Shown here in pieces: positions 1-8,151 of a DNA stretch of 32,090 nucleotides. The translations under genes were made by a program, and so were the position numbers. The stretch is from an uncultured Blautia sp. (lineage in GTDB: Bacteria; Bacillota; Clostridia; Lachnospirales; Lachnospiraceae): positions 1 to 32,090 of the forward strand of contig UQCM01000032.1 in NCBI GenBank assembly GCA_900539525.1, read 5' to 3'. Positions within the stretch are counted from its first letter, which is position 1. The number at the start of each line of letters is the position of its first letter. The notes under the pieces are model-generated. The model was not told the origin of the DNA. It made no database searches and saw only the letters and a program-made list of their open reading frames with translations.

Positions 1-2
1 TA

Positions 3-26
3 AAAATACATGCAAGCATGTATTTT
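3..26. repeat. Perfect 11-base inverted repeat at window edge
   Basis: The arms AAAATACATGC and GCATGTATTTT are perfectly complementary with a two-base AA loop. It may be the terminator of a gene lying before the window, or the remains of the CATGC-centred hairpin of repeat family A. The following bases (ATGTCCATTTGTCCC) loosely parallel the bases after the family A hairpin. Its left context is missing, so its role is open. Confidence 0.55.
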
Positions 27-69
27 ATGTCCATTTGTCCCTTGGCTCATATTAAGAAAGAAAGTGAAG

Positions 70-84
70 ACTGTTCTGAACAGT
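70..84. repeat. Short palindrome ACTGTTC-T-GAACAGT
   Basis: This is a perfect 7-base palindrome with a one-base centre, 32 bases before the c-di-GMP gene. Its arms are the same words that bound the family C repeats at 18300 and 23136. It could be a minimal family C copy or an operator for the downstream gene. The sequence alone does not decide. Confidence 0.45.
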
Positions 85-115
85 TGAAATACAAAAGAAA
101 AAGAGAAAATGGATA

Positions 116-2689
116 ATGATAACACAAAAGAGAATTTTAATTGTTGAAGATAATGAACTTAACCGGGAGATGCTCAGTGAGATTCTGTCAAATGATTACA
201 GTGTTCTGGAAGCTGAAAACGGACAGGAAGCGCTGCATATTCTGGAACAGGACAAGGACAGCGTCGCTTTGATCCTTCTGGATGTCAGGATGCCGGTGCT
301 GGATGGATACACCTTCCTGGACAGGATAAAGGATGACGCTGAGTTGTCACTGATTCCTGTCATTGTTATGACTCAGAACGACAGTGAGGAGGATGAAGTG
401 TCAGCTCTGGCTCACGGCGCTACAGACTTTGTTCCAAAACCCTACCGGCCACAGGTAATTCTGCACCGGATTGCAAGTATTATCAAGCTGCGGGAAACTG
501 CTGCAATTGTGAACCTTCTCCAGTATGACCGTCTTACAGGACTGTACAGTAAGGAGTTCTTTTATCAGAAGGTGCGTGAACGGCTGCTGAGAGAGCCTGA
601 GCAGGAGTTTACAGTTGTCGGTGTCAACATTGAGAACTTTAAATTATACAACGATAACTTTGGCGTTGCAGCCGGGGATATCCTTCTGAAGAAAATAGCT
701 CATATGCTCAGGGAGAGGAGCGGCGAGAACGCGATCTGTGGACGTTTTGCCGCTGACAGATTCCTGTGTCTGCAGGAACGGGAACAGGAAAAGAAAGACA
801 GGATCAGTTTTTCGGAGGAATACGTCTCCGGAAGAAGTAATGTGGTCATGAAATGGGGGATTTATGAGATTATTGACCGCACGGTGCCGGTGGAGCAGAT
901 GTGTGACCGGGCGCTGCTGGCAATGAACAGTATCAAAGGGCAGTATAATCAGCACATTGCCGTTTACGACGATGCTCTCCGGGGAAAACTGCTGAGAGAG
1001 CAAGCCATCACGGATGCGATGGAGACTGCATTGGCTGAAAAACAGTTTATCGTATATCTCCAGCCCAAATACAGCCTGAATGAGGAATGTATGGCCGGTG
1101 CAGAATCCCTTGTGCGCTGGATCCACCCCGAGTGGGGATTTATGTCGCCGGGCGAGTTTATACCTCTGTTTGAGAAGAATGGTTTCATTTCCAATCTGGA
1201 TCAGTATATCTGGGAACAGGTATGCGTCCGACTCAGGGAATGGAAGGAAAAGGGATACCCGCTTCTTCCCGTATCCGTCAATGTATCCAGGACAGACATC
1301 TATCAGATAGATCTGGTGAACACTCTTACGAAAATCACAGAAAAGTATGGCATAGATCCTTTGTATCTGCACCTGGAGATTACAGAAAGTGCGTATGCAG
1401 AAAATCCTGTACAGATCATCAATACGGTGAATCAGCTGCGGGAGCTGGGCTTCATCATTGAGATGGATGATTTCGGCAGCGGTTATTCCTCATTAAATAT
1501 GCTCAACCAGATGAAGATGGATATTTTAAAGCTCGATATGAAGTTTATCCAGAATGAAATGGCTAAACCTGCGGATCAGAGTATTCTGAGTTATGTTATT
1601 AATATGTCTCATGGAATCGGACTGAGCGTGGTGGCAGAGGGCGTGGAGACCGGGGAGCAGCTGGATCGCCTGCGAGACATTGGATGCGATTACGTCCAGG
1701 GGTATTATTTTGCGAAGCCCATGCCTGTCACAGAATATGAAGAGTTACTGAAGAATCAGACTTTCCGCAATCCGGTTCCAACGGCGAAAGCGCCGAACAG
1801 GGAAAACAGTATGCGGAGCCTGCTGGTCGTAGATGAGGATGTCAGATACAGGGAAAAGATCCGCCGGCTTTTCGGGGGACAATATCAGGTTATGGAAGCC
1901 TCCGATTTGAAAAGTGCACTTGACTGTATTGCAGAGTGCGGGGGTGACGCTGTTTCTGTCGTGCTCCTGAGCATGACACTGCCACAAGACGGTGCAGCTT
2001 CACTTCTGAAAGCTTTGAGGCAGAATCCTCTGTTTTGGAGAATTCCCGTACTGTCCACCGTACCCGGGTGTGAAATGATGGAAGAGTATCCGCTTGCACT
2101 GGAAACAGATGATTTTCTCTGTAAATGTCATCCACAGCGTGATCTGATCAGACGGGTCGAGCGGCTGATGGGAATTGCGGCGGCTCATGAGCGTGAGATC
2201 ATTTTGCGCGATGAAGCCAGCAGGGACTATCTGACGGGATTACTCAACCGGCGGGGGCTTCAGGCAGCCATGGATTCTTTGCGGAAGGAGGATCTGCCGT
2301 TGGCAGTATGCCTGTTTGATCTGGATGATCTGAAGAAAGTCAATGATACGTGCGGTCACGAAGAGGGTGACAGGCTTATTCAGTCCTTTGCAGATTTGCT
2401 CCGGCGTAAGACCAGGGCGAAGGATATTCTCTGCCGTTACGGTGGAGATGAATTCCTGGTCGTTCTGAAGCATTTGAACGATGGGGCGGCTGCTGTAAAA
2501 AAAGGGTCGGACATCTGCCGCACATTTCATGCCTCCTGCTCCGCAGGCATTGCCCTGTGCGGAACGGATGAGAAGAATCTTGCAAGGCTGATTCAGTGTG
2601 CTGACCAGGCTCTGTACCGCGTCAAGCGTGAAAATAAGGGCGGTTGCCGTCTGTGGAATGAAAAAGCCTGTTTAAACAAAAATAAATAG
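116..2689 (+). CDS. Cyclic-di-GMP protein, REC-GGDEF-EAL-REC-GGDEF
   Basis: An 857-residue cytoplasmic signalling protein with no membrane segment. An N-terminal receiver (about 1-120) has phospho-acceptor D56 in LILLDVRMP. A degenerate GGDEF domain (about 130-290) reads GRFAADRF where GGDEF is expected and lacks an RxxD site. The EAL phosphodiesterase domain (about 300-550) has E330 in GAESLVRW and keeps the EIT, DDFGSG, LKLD and EGVE motifs, so it is probably active. A second receiver (about 566-690) has VVLLSMTLP, with Ser where the acceptor Asp should be. The C-terminal GGDEF domain is intact (GGDEF at 776-780) with an inhibitory RxxD site (RAKD, 767-770). The protein could therefore both make and break c-di-GMP under control of phosphorylation at D56. 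The start follows a weak AAGAG. It stands alone, followed by a hairpin. Confidence 0.93.
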   Translation: MITQKRILIVEDNELNREMLSEILSNDYSVLEAENGQEALHILEQDKDSVALILLDVRMPVLDGYTFLDRIKDDAELSLIPVIVMTQNDSEEDEVSALAHGATDFVPKPYRPQVILHRIASIIKLRETAAIVNLLQYDRLTGLYSKEFFYQKVRERLLREPEQEFTVVGVNIENFKLYNDNFGVAAGDILLKKIAHMLRERSGENAICGRFAADRFLCLQEREQEKKDRISFSEEYVSGRSNVVMKWGIYEIIDRTVPVEQMCDRALLAMNSIKGQYNQHIAVYDDALRGKLLREQAITDAMETALAEKQFIVYLQPKYSLNEECMAGAESLVRWIHPEWGFMSPGEFIPLFEKNGFISNLDQYIWEQVCVRLREWKEKGYPLLPVSVNVSRTDIYQIDLVNTLTKITEKYGIDPLYLHLEITESAYAENPVQIINTVNQLRELGFIIEMDDFGSGYSSLNMLNQMKMDILKLDMKFIQNEMAKPADQSILSYVINMSHGIGLSVVAEGVETGEQLDRLRDIGCDYVQGYYFAKPMPVTEYEELLKNQTFRNPVPTAKAPNRENSMRSLLVVDEDVRYREKIRRLFGGQYQVMEASDLKSALDCIAECGGDAVSVVLLSMTLPQDGAASLLKALRQNPLFWRIPVLSTVPGCEMMEEYPLALETDDFLCKCHPQRDLIRRVERLMGIAAAHEREIILRDEASRDYLTGLLNRRGLQAAMDSLRKEDLPLAVCLFDLDDLKKVNDTCGHEEGDRLIQSFADLLRRKTRAKDILCRYGGDEFLVVLKHLNDGAAAVKKGSDICRTFHASCSAGIALCGTDEKNLARLIQCADQALYRVKRENKGGCRLWNEKACLNKNK

Positions 2690-2704
2690 TGAATTTACTT
2701 CTAT

Positions 2705-2735
2705 ATGGCTGTCCTTATCGAGGGCAGCCATCTTA
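2705..2735 (+). terminator. Probable terminator after c-di-GMP gene
   Basis: A 10-base stem (ATGGCTGTCC with GGGCAGCCAT, one G-U pair) and a 7-base loop begin 15 bases after the stop codon. The following tract, CTTATAAAAT, is only weakly T-rich, so termination may be partial. Confidence 0.55.
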
Positions 2736-2859
2736 TAAAATCATGTCTTCAGGATCTCAGTCCGGACAGGGCGGATTTCGGATGAAACATTCTTTATACC
2801 ATCTTAATATCATCTGGAATATTCTTATACAAACTTTAAATAAAATCAGAGATAATAAT

Positions 2860-2945
2860 AATGAGCGGATTGCGAATGTTTTCGTCGATTTTGGGAGTGC
2901 GAAGCACGGAAAAATCGACGAAAGGCTCATTTGTCGGGCAACTCA
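2860..2945 (+). repeat. Family A intergenic repeat, short form
   Basis: An outer stem AATGAGC/GCTCATT (2860-2866 with 2925-2931) encloses a 13-base stem (2880-2892 with 2911-2923). An inner stem GTGC/GCAC sits on a GAA triloop (2897-2907). The right end GTCGGGCAACTCAT also occurs at 31264-31277. Runs of TAA lie on both sides (2852-2862 and 2945-2956), which could be a target duplication. The 286-base gap 2690-2975 holds this repeat and the terminator. A 96-codon open frame across it (2689-2979) is read here as a repeat artefact. Confidence 0.75.
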
Positions 2946-2975
2946 TAATAATAATAAAATCGGGCTGGTAGAGAG

Positions 2976-4328
2976 ATGAAATATTTATTCTATAAAAAAA
3001 AGCGGCTGACGTCTTTTCAGATTATCATAGTCGGCTTTTTCTGCGCCATACTGATTGGAAGCCTTTTGCTGATGCTTCCTGTCTCCTCAAAAAGTGGCAG
3101 GATAACGCCTTTTTTTGATGCTTTGTTTACAGCGACCTCAGCGACCTGCGTGACGGGACTGGTGGTGAAAGATACGGTCACCTACTGGTCTGTGTTTGGA
3201 CAGGCAGTTATTTTGCTGCTGATTCAGACAGGAGGAATGGGAGTCGTGACGATTGCCGTATCAGCGGCAGCGATTTCCGGCAGAAAGATCAGTCTGATGC
3301 AGAGAAGTACCATGAAGGAGGCAATTGCCGCCCCAAGCGTCGGCGGGATCGTCCGGCTGACAGGATTTATTTTAAAATCCACCTTTCTGATCGAACTGAC
3401 AGGTGCCTGCCTGATGTTTCCTGTTTTTTGCAGGGATTTTGGACTGTGGAGGGGATTATGGAATTCGATCTTTCACTCCATATCCGCATTTTGTAATGCG
3501 GGATTTGACCTGATGGGAAAGAAAGCCCCCTTTTCTTCTCTGACAGGATACGCAGGAAATGGTCTGATCAATGTCGTGATTATCGGACTGATCGTTGTGG
3601 GTGGCATCGGATTTCTCACCTGGGATGATGTAAAGAGTAAGAAACTGCACATTCGGAAATATCGCATGCAAAGTAAAGTTACCCTGCTTATGGCAGCCGT
3701 ACTGATTGTTTTCTCCTTCCTGATTTTCTTTTTTGGTGAATTTAGCCGTGGGGTATGGAATGGTATGTCAACGGGGGAGAAGGTATGGGCAGCCCTGTTT
3801 CAGGCTGTCACGCCAAGAACAGCCGGATTCAACACGGTGGATCTTACGCGCTTCAGTGAATCAGGACAGATGGTCATCATCATTCTGATGCTGATCGGCG
3901 GTTCACCGGGATCGACTGCGGGAGGTATGAAGACAACGACCATCGCAGTTCTCTTTATGTCACTGTTTTCCGTATTTCAAAGAAAGGAAGATACCGTGTG
4001 TTTCAGAAGAAGAATCGAAGATGGCACCATAAAATTCGCAGCGGCCATTCTGCTGATGTACCTTACGCTGTTTCTGACGGGGGGAATCCTGATCAGTACC
4101 ATCGAGGGCCTGCCGGTGCTTACCTGTCTGTTTGAAACAGCTTCCGCAATTGGTACCGTAGGGCTGACACTGGGAATCACGCCACAATTAGGTGCCATAT
4201 CAAGGATGATTCTGATCATTCTGATGTTCCTGGGAAGAGTGGGAGGTCTCACGCTGGTATTTGCGGCGTTTTCCGGTACACAGAGAAACCTGTCAAAATA
4301 TCCAAAAGAGAAAATTACAGTGGGTTAA
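2976..4328 (+). CDS. ktrB: KtrB/TrkH-type potassium channel subunit
   Basis: A 450-residue integral membrane protein of the SKT (Trk/Ktr/HKT) family, which conducts K+ inward. The fourfold membrane-pore-membrane plan is visible from its filter loops: ATCVTGL, SAFCNAGFD, TPRTAGFNTVD and SAIGTVGLT, each with the family glycine. The N-terminus KKKRLTSFQIIIVGFFCAILIGSLLLMLP and the length are typical of KtrB. The start at 2976 is preceded by GGTAGAGAG. Its partner ktrA follows after 83 bases, and a KdpD/KdpE-type two-component pair follows that, forming a potassium cassette. Whether uptake is Na+-dependent, as in other Ktr systems, cannot be read from the sequence. Confidence 0.95.
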   Translation: MKYLFYKKKRLTSFQIIIVGFFCAILIGSLLLMLPVSSKSGRITPFFDALFTATSATCVTGLVVKDTVTYWSVFGQAVILLLIQTGGMGVVTIAVSAAAISGRKISLMQRSTMKEAIAAPSVGGIVRLTGFILKSTFLIELTGACLMFPVFCRDFGLWRGLWNSIFHSISAFCNAGFDLMGKKAPFSSLTGYAGNGLINVVIIGLIVVGGIGFLTWDDVKSKKLHIRKYRMQSKVTLLMAAVLIVFSFLIFFFGEFSRGVWNGMSTGEKVWAALFQAVTPRTAGFNTVDLTRFSESGQMVIIILMLIGGSPGSTAGGMKTTTIAVLFMSLFSVFQRKEDTVCFRRRIEDGTIKFAAAILLMYLTLFLTGGILISTIEGLPVLTCLFETASAIGTVGLTLGITPQLGAISRMILIILMFLGRVGGLTLVFAAFSGTQRNLSKYPKEKITVG

Positions 4329-4332
4329 GCTG

Positions 4333-4384
4333 GTATGATTCACCATCCTCATTGAAACAGTAAGGTATTTAGGGTGAATCATAC
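4333..4384 (+). repeat. 12-base inverted repeat between ktrB and ktrA
   Basis: GTATGATTCACC (4333-4344) and GGTGAATCATAC (4373-4384) are perfectly complementary with a 28-base loop. The repeat starts 5 bases after the ktrB stop and has no T tract. It may protect or process the mRNA, or set the ratio of the two subunits. It could also be an operator. Confidence 0.6.
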
Positions 4385-4411
4385 TAGACGGTATACAGAA
4401 AGGATGGTATT

Positions 4412-5062
4412 ATGGTAAAGTCAATTTTACTGATTGGACTGGGAAGATTCGGAAAAAATATTGCAGTGAAGCTGCATGAATTGAAGCATGAGGTCATGGC
4501 GATTGACAAACGGGAGGAGAGAGTGGAGGAGGCACTTCCGTATGTCACGAATGCACAGATCGGTGACAGTATGAATGAGGCATTTCTCCGGTCTCTGGGA
4601 GTGGGGAACTATGATGTCTGTATCGTGGCCATCGGAAATGACTTTCAGAGTTCTCTGGAAACGACCTCCCTTCTGAAGGAGCTGGGTGCAAAGATGGTGG
4701 TCTCAAGAGCGGCCAGAGATGTACATGCAAAGTTTCTGCTCCGCAACGGTGCCGATAAGATCGTGTATCCGGAAAAGCAGCTGGCTACATGGACGGCCAT
4801 CCGGTACACTTCGGATCATATTTTTGATTATATTGAACTGGATGATGATTGTGCAATCTTTGAGGTTGAAGTGCCGGATGCCTGGGTTGGAAGGACGGTC
4901 GGGGAGATCAACATCCGTCAGAAGTATAATATAAACATTATGGCACTGAAAAGAGATGGGAAAAGAGAACTTACCATAACTCCGGATACCTGCTTAACGA
5001 AGGATGAGGCATTGCTGGTACTGGGAAAGAATAAAGATATACAGAAATGCTTTCATATTTAG
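4412..5062 (+). CDS. ktrA: KtrA/TrkA-type RCK potassium regulatory subunit
   Basis: A 216-residue cytoplasmic protein with one RCK_N and one RCK_C domain. The nucleotide-binding Rossmann motif GLGRFG is at residues 9-14, followed by the acidic AIDKREERVEE strand end and the conserved IGDSMNEAFL and AIGNDFQSSLETT segments. The C-terminal part (about 135-216) is a TrkA-C domain. In the family such proteins form a ring on the KtrB dimer, gate it with ATP/ADP, and often bind c-di-AMP through TrkA-C. AAAGGATGG precedes the ATG. The size matches KtrA rather than the double-length TrkA of proteobacteria. Confidence 0.94.
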   Translation: MVKSILLIGLGRFGKNIAVKLHELKHEVMAIDKREERVEEALPYVTNAQIGDSMNEAFLRSLGVGNYDVCIVAIGNDFQSSLETTSLLKELGAKMVVSRAARDVHAKFLLRNGADKIVYPEKQLATWTAIRYTSDHIFDYIELDDDCAIFEVEVPDAWVGRTVGEINIRQKYNINIMALKRDGKRELTITPDTCLTKDEALLVLGKNKDIQKCFHI

Positions 5063-5082
5063 AAGAACCCGGAGGTGATATG

Positions 5083-6315
5083 ATGGAAACAGTTCTGTTA
5101 CTTTTGGGATTTCTGGTCATCGGAGCTGTGGGCATGTGGTTTATGAAAAGACTGGACATGTTTACAGAAGAGAACAGCAGCGGGGATTCCGGTGAGCCTC
5201 AGGGAGAAGGAAGCATGGAAGGCTTCCTGAAGAACAGGAGTGGTGCCGGATTGCCGCTGAACGCTTTGAATATTCTGAAAAGCATGGCAATGATCGTCCT
5301 GGCGTCTGTTATAGGCTTTGGGTTCTGGAAACTGGGGTTCAGCGAAGCGAATATCATCATGGTTTATATTCTTTGTGTGATGATCACATCCGTGATTACA
5401 ACGCGTCAGATCTATAGTCTGATTTCCTCGATGATCAGTGTGTTTGTGTTTAATTTTCTTTTCACAGAGCCCAGATATACCCTGCTGGCCTATGAAAAGG
5501 ATTATCCAGTGACCTTTATTACGATGTTTGTGGCAGCTTTTATGACAGGCTCTCTGGCCATTCAGTTAAAAAGTCAGATCAGGCAGTCAGCAGAGGCGGC
5601 CCTTGTGGCACAGAAGGAGCAGATGAGGGCAAATCTTCTTCGCTCGATCTCTCATGATCTTCGCACACCGCTGACATCCATATCCGGCAATGCAAGTAAT
5701 CTGCTGTCGAATGGAGAGCGGTTTGATGAAGAGACGAAAATGCAGCTGTATTCCGATATCTATGAGGATTCCATGTGGCTGATCAATCTTGTGGAAAATA
5801 TTCTCTCCGTGACCAAGCTTGAAGAAGATAAGCTGAATATCCGTCTGTCAACGGAGCTTCTGGATGAAATCATCACAGAAGCGCTGCAGCATATCAGCAG
5901 GAAGAAGATTGAACATACGATTCTGGTAGAAACACCGGATGATTTTATTTTTGTAAAAGTGGATACCAGGCTGATCATGCAGGTGATCATCAATATCGTG
6001 GATAATGCGATTAAATACACACAGAAGGGATCAAAGATCGTTATCACAACGGAAAAGCAGCTGGATAAAGCGGTCGTACGTATTGCAGATAACGGACCCG
6101 GCATTTCGGATGAGAAGAAGGAGCAGGTCTTTGATATGTTTTACAGCGGTGCTAAGAATATCGCGGACAGCAGGAGGAGCCTGGGACTGGGACTGGCACT
6201 CTGCAGATCGATCATTTCCGCACATGGAGGGGAGCTGAAGCTTTCCGACCATGTACCGCATGGTGCTGTATTTACATTTACACTGCCCATAGAGGAGGTA
6301 GATTTACATGAATAA
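5083..6315 (+). CDS. kdpD: Short KdpD-type sensor histidine kinase
   Basis: A membrane histidine kinase of about 410 residues. The start at 5083 is chosen because GGAGG at 5071-5075 gives 7-base spacing. The adjacent ATG at 5080 is possible, and an in-frame ATG at 5047 lies inside ktrA without a site. An N-terminal membrane segment (1-21) precedes a KdpD-type transmembrane block of the DUF4118 type (about 62-165). HisKA follows with H191 in SISHDLRTPLT, then HATPase_c with VDNAIKYTQKG, DNGPGIS and SLGLGLAL. The roughly 400-residue KdpD/universal-stress input region of E. coli KdpD is absent. Its place after ktrBA suggests that it senses potassium or turgor and controls this cassette. Confidence 0.9.
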   Translation: METVLLLLGFLVIGAVGMWFMKRLDMFTEENSSGDSGEPQGEGSMEGFLKNRSGAGLPLNALNILKSMAMIVLASVIGFGFWKLGFSEANIIMVYILCVMITSVITTRQIYSLISSMISVFVFNFLFTEPRYTLLAYEKDYPVTFITMFVAAFMTGSLAIQLKSQIRQSAEAALVAQKEQMRANLLRSISHDLRTPLTSISGNASNLLSNGERFDEETKMQLYSDIYEDSMWLINLVENILSVTKLEEDKLNIRLSTELLDEIITEALQHISRKKIEHTILVETPDDFIFVKVDTRLIMQVIINIVDNAIKYTQKGSKIVITTEKQLDKAVVRIADNGPGISDEKKEQVFDMFYSGAKNIADSRRSLGLGLALCRSIISAHGGELKLSDHVPHGAVFTFTLPIEEVDLHE

Positions 6316-7003
6316 GACATTGATTCTGGTGGTAGAGGATGACAGACCGATTCAGAACCTGATGGTAACGACCCTGAAAGCCCATGATTACCGATATCTG
6401 ACGGCCACAACCGGAGAGACGGCACTGCTGGAGGCATCGTCTCACAATCCGGATATTATTCTGCTGGATCTTGGGCTTCCGGATATGGATGGAATCGAGG
6501 TCATCCGGAAGGTACGGTCATGGTCAAACGTTCCAATCATCATTATCAGTGCACGGAGTGAGGACACGGACAAGGTGGAGGCGCTGGATGCGGGAGCAGA
6601 TGATTATCTGACCAAACCATTTTCGGTAGAAGAGCTTCTGGCAAGGCTGAGAGTCACAGAGAGAAGGCTGGCAGCAGCAGGTGGAGAGACGAAAGCCGCC
6701 TCTGTATTCGTGAACGGGAAGCTTCGGATAGACTATTCTGCGGGATGTGCTTATCTTGAGGAGGAAGAACTTCATCTGACACCCATCGAATACCGCCTGC
6801 TGTGTCTGCTTTCCCAGAATGCGGGAAAGGTGCTGACGCATACCTTTCTGACACAGAATATCTGGGGACACAGCTGGGATAACGATGTGGCTTCCCTGCG
6901 GGTGTTTATGGCAACACTGCGCAAGAAACTGGAAAAAAACTCCGGTTCCGTCCAGTATATCCAGACACATGTGGGTGTGGGATACCGGATGACAAAGATA
7001 TGA
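6308..7003 (+). CDS. kdpE: KdpE-type OmpR-family response regulator
   Basis: A 231-residue regulator. The receiver domain (1-120) has the acidic pocket EDD (10-12), phospho-acceptor D54 in IILLDLGLPDMDG, and the KPF lysine in DYLTKPFSVEELLARL. The C-terminal winged helix (about 130-231) ends in the typical TLRKKLE...GVGYRM wing. The ATG overlaps the end of the kinase gene by 8 bases, which implies translational coupling and a cognate pair. Predicted to bind DNA as a dimer when phosphorylated. No kdpFABC genes lie in the window, so the target may be ktrBA itself. The stop codon touches the start of a family A repeat. Confidence 0.93.
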   Translation: MNKTLILVVEDDRPIQNLMVTTLKAHDYRYLTATTGETALLEASSHNPDIILLDLGLPDMDGIEVIRKVRSWSNVPIIIISARSEDTDKVEALDAGADDYLTKPFSVEELLARLRVTERRLAAAGGETKAASVFVNGKLRIDYSAGCAYLEEEELHLTPIEYRLLCLLSQNAGKVLTHTFLTQNIWGHSWDNDVASLRVFMATLRKKLEKNSGSVQYIQTHVGVGYRMTKI

Positions 7004-7125
7004 TGATGCCAGGGTCAAAAGGTCATGATTTTCATGCTTGCATGAAAAATCATGACATTGGGACCCGCTAAACATGAGAAAGTAGCCATTTTTCGAAGAA
7101 AAATGAGCGGATTTCGAATGTTTTT
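7004..7125. repeat. Family A intergenic repeat, copy 1
   Basis: About 120 bases nearly identical (about 8 differences by eye) to 9880-10000. It opens with CAGGGTCAAAAGGTCATG. A long hairpin follows (7022-7037 with 7040-7056, TT loop, one bulged A). A smaller hairpin (CATTTTTC-GAA-GAAAAATG, about 7087-7105) comes next, and then GAGCGGATTTCGAATG. It fills the gap between the convergent kdpE and aldolase-like genes and could act as a two-way terminator there. Frames read through it, such as the minus-strand one ending HDFSCKHENHDLLTL, are artefacts. Confidence 0.8.
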
Positions 7126-7133
7126 AGCTTGGC

Positions 7134-8108
7134 TTAATCTCTGTCGAGCAGTTCTTTATAAAACTCTGTGTAATCCTTCCGTCCGTTTTTCATAAACTGG
7201 ATGGCACTGCGCGGATGCTGGTTCAGGATTCCGGTGAGCATGTAAGGAAAATCATAGCCCCAGATGACCCCTTCCTCTTTCAGCTTATTCATGTGCTTCT
7301 CGATAAACTGAATAACGGGATAGAGATTGTATTTCGGATTCTTCAGGAACCCGAGAAGGAGCTCCATCATACAGTTCCCGCAGCCTCTTCCCATTCCATT
7401 GTAGGTGGCATCCAGGTAATTCACACCGTCACCGACAGCCTCGATGGTGTTCGCAAAAGCCAGCTGCTGGTTGTTGTGGGCATGGATACCGACTTCTTTT
7501 CCATAGCTGCCGCAGATATCCAGAAAGGTCTGGGAGACACGGGCGATCTGTTCCGGATAGAGGGCACCATAGCTGTCCACGATATAGATGGCATCGACAT
7601 GGCTCTTTCCTACCAGATTCAGCGCAACCTCCAGATCCTTCTCCTGGGTATTGGAAAGTGCCATGATATTACAGGTCGTTTCATAACCCTTTGCGTGTGC
7701 ATCCTCGATCATGTCAATGGCAGCAGGAATCGTGTTGATATAGGTGGCAACACGGATCAGGTCAACAGGGCTGTCCGCACGGTCGTGAATATCCTGTTTA
7801 TAATCGCAGCGTCCCACGTCCGCCATAACGGCGATCTTCAGATCGGTATTATTCTCACCAACGATCGCACGGATGTCTTCATCCTTACAGAATTTCCATT
7901 TTCCGAATTTGGACTCATCAAACATTTCACGGGAAGCCCTGTAGCCGAATTCCATATAATCCACACCGGCTCTTAAGTTAGCCAGATATAAGTCCTGAAC
8001 AAATTTATCTGAAAAATAGAAGTCATTCACCAGACCTCCATCACGTAATGTCGCATCTACAACCTTGATTTCCGGACGGTAGTCCATCAGCTTTGCTATT
8101 TCTTTCAT
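7134..8108 (-). CDS. DRE-TIM aldolase-like protein, HMGL family
   Basis: A 324-residue protein of the HMG-CoA lyase-like (DRE-TIM metallolyase) fold. VVDATLRDGG (residues 16-25) carries the family metal-binding Asp and the Arg-Asp pair. VGIHAHNNQQLAFAN supplies the two metal-binding His. GMGRGCGNCMMELLLGFL matches the C-terminal lid region seen in 4-hydroxy-2-oxovalerate aldolase-like proteins. There is no DmpG communication domain and no partner dehydrogenase nearby, so the substrate is unknown. AAAAGGAG precedes the ATG. It is transcribed alone from a consensus promoter at 8187-8215 and faces kdpE. Confidence 0.8.
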   Translation of the reverse strand: MKEIAKLMDYRPEIKVVDATLRDGGLVNDFYFSDKFVQDLYLANLRAGVDYMEFGYRASREMFDESKFGKWKFCKDEDIRAIVGENNTDLKIAVMADVGRCDYKQDIHDRADSPVDLIRVATYINTIPAAIDMIEDAHAKGYETTCNIMALSNTQEKDLEVALNLVGKSHVDAIYIVDSYGALYPEQIARVSQTFLDICGSYGKEVGIHAHNNQQLAFANTIEAVGDGVNYLDATYNGMGRGCGNCMMELLLGFLKNPKYNLYPVIQFIEKHMNKLKEEGVIWGYDFPYMLTGILNQHPRSAIQFMKNGRKDYTEFYKELLDRD

Positions 8109-8151
8109 GATGTAAGCATTCTCCTTTTCCTATAACAATTACTTTATCCAG

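Noticed and set aside
109..147. A 12-codon frame from the ATG at 109 overlapping the c-di-GMP gene start
   Set aside because: It might act as a leader peptide, but there is no strong ribosome site or other support.
644..1372. A 242-codon minus-strand frame inside the c-di-GMP gene
   Set aside because: It is the shadow of a strongly supported gene; the domain matches are all on the plus strand.
2689..2979. A 96-codon open frame starting with GTG between the c-di-GMP gene and ktrB
   Set aside because: It starts at the last base of the preceding stop, has no ribosome site, and crosses the terminator and a family A repeat, which explain its sequence.
5047..5082. A kinase start at 5047
   Set aside because: It lies within ktrA without a ribosome site, while GGAGG at 5071-5075 is ideally placed for 5083.
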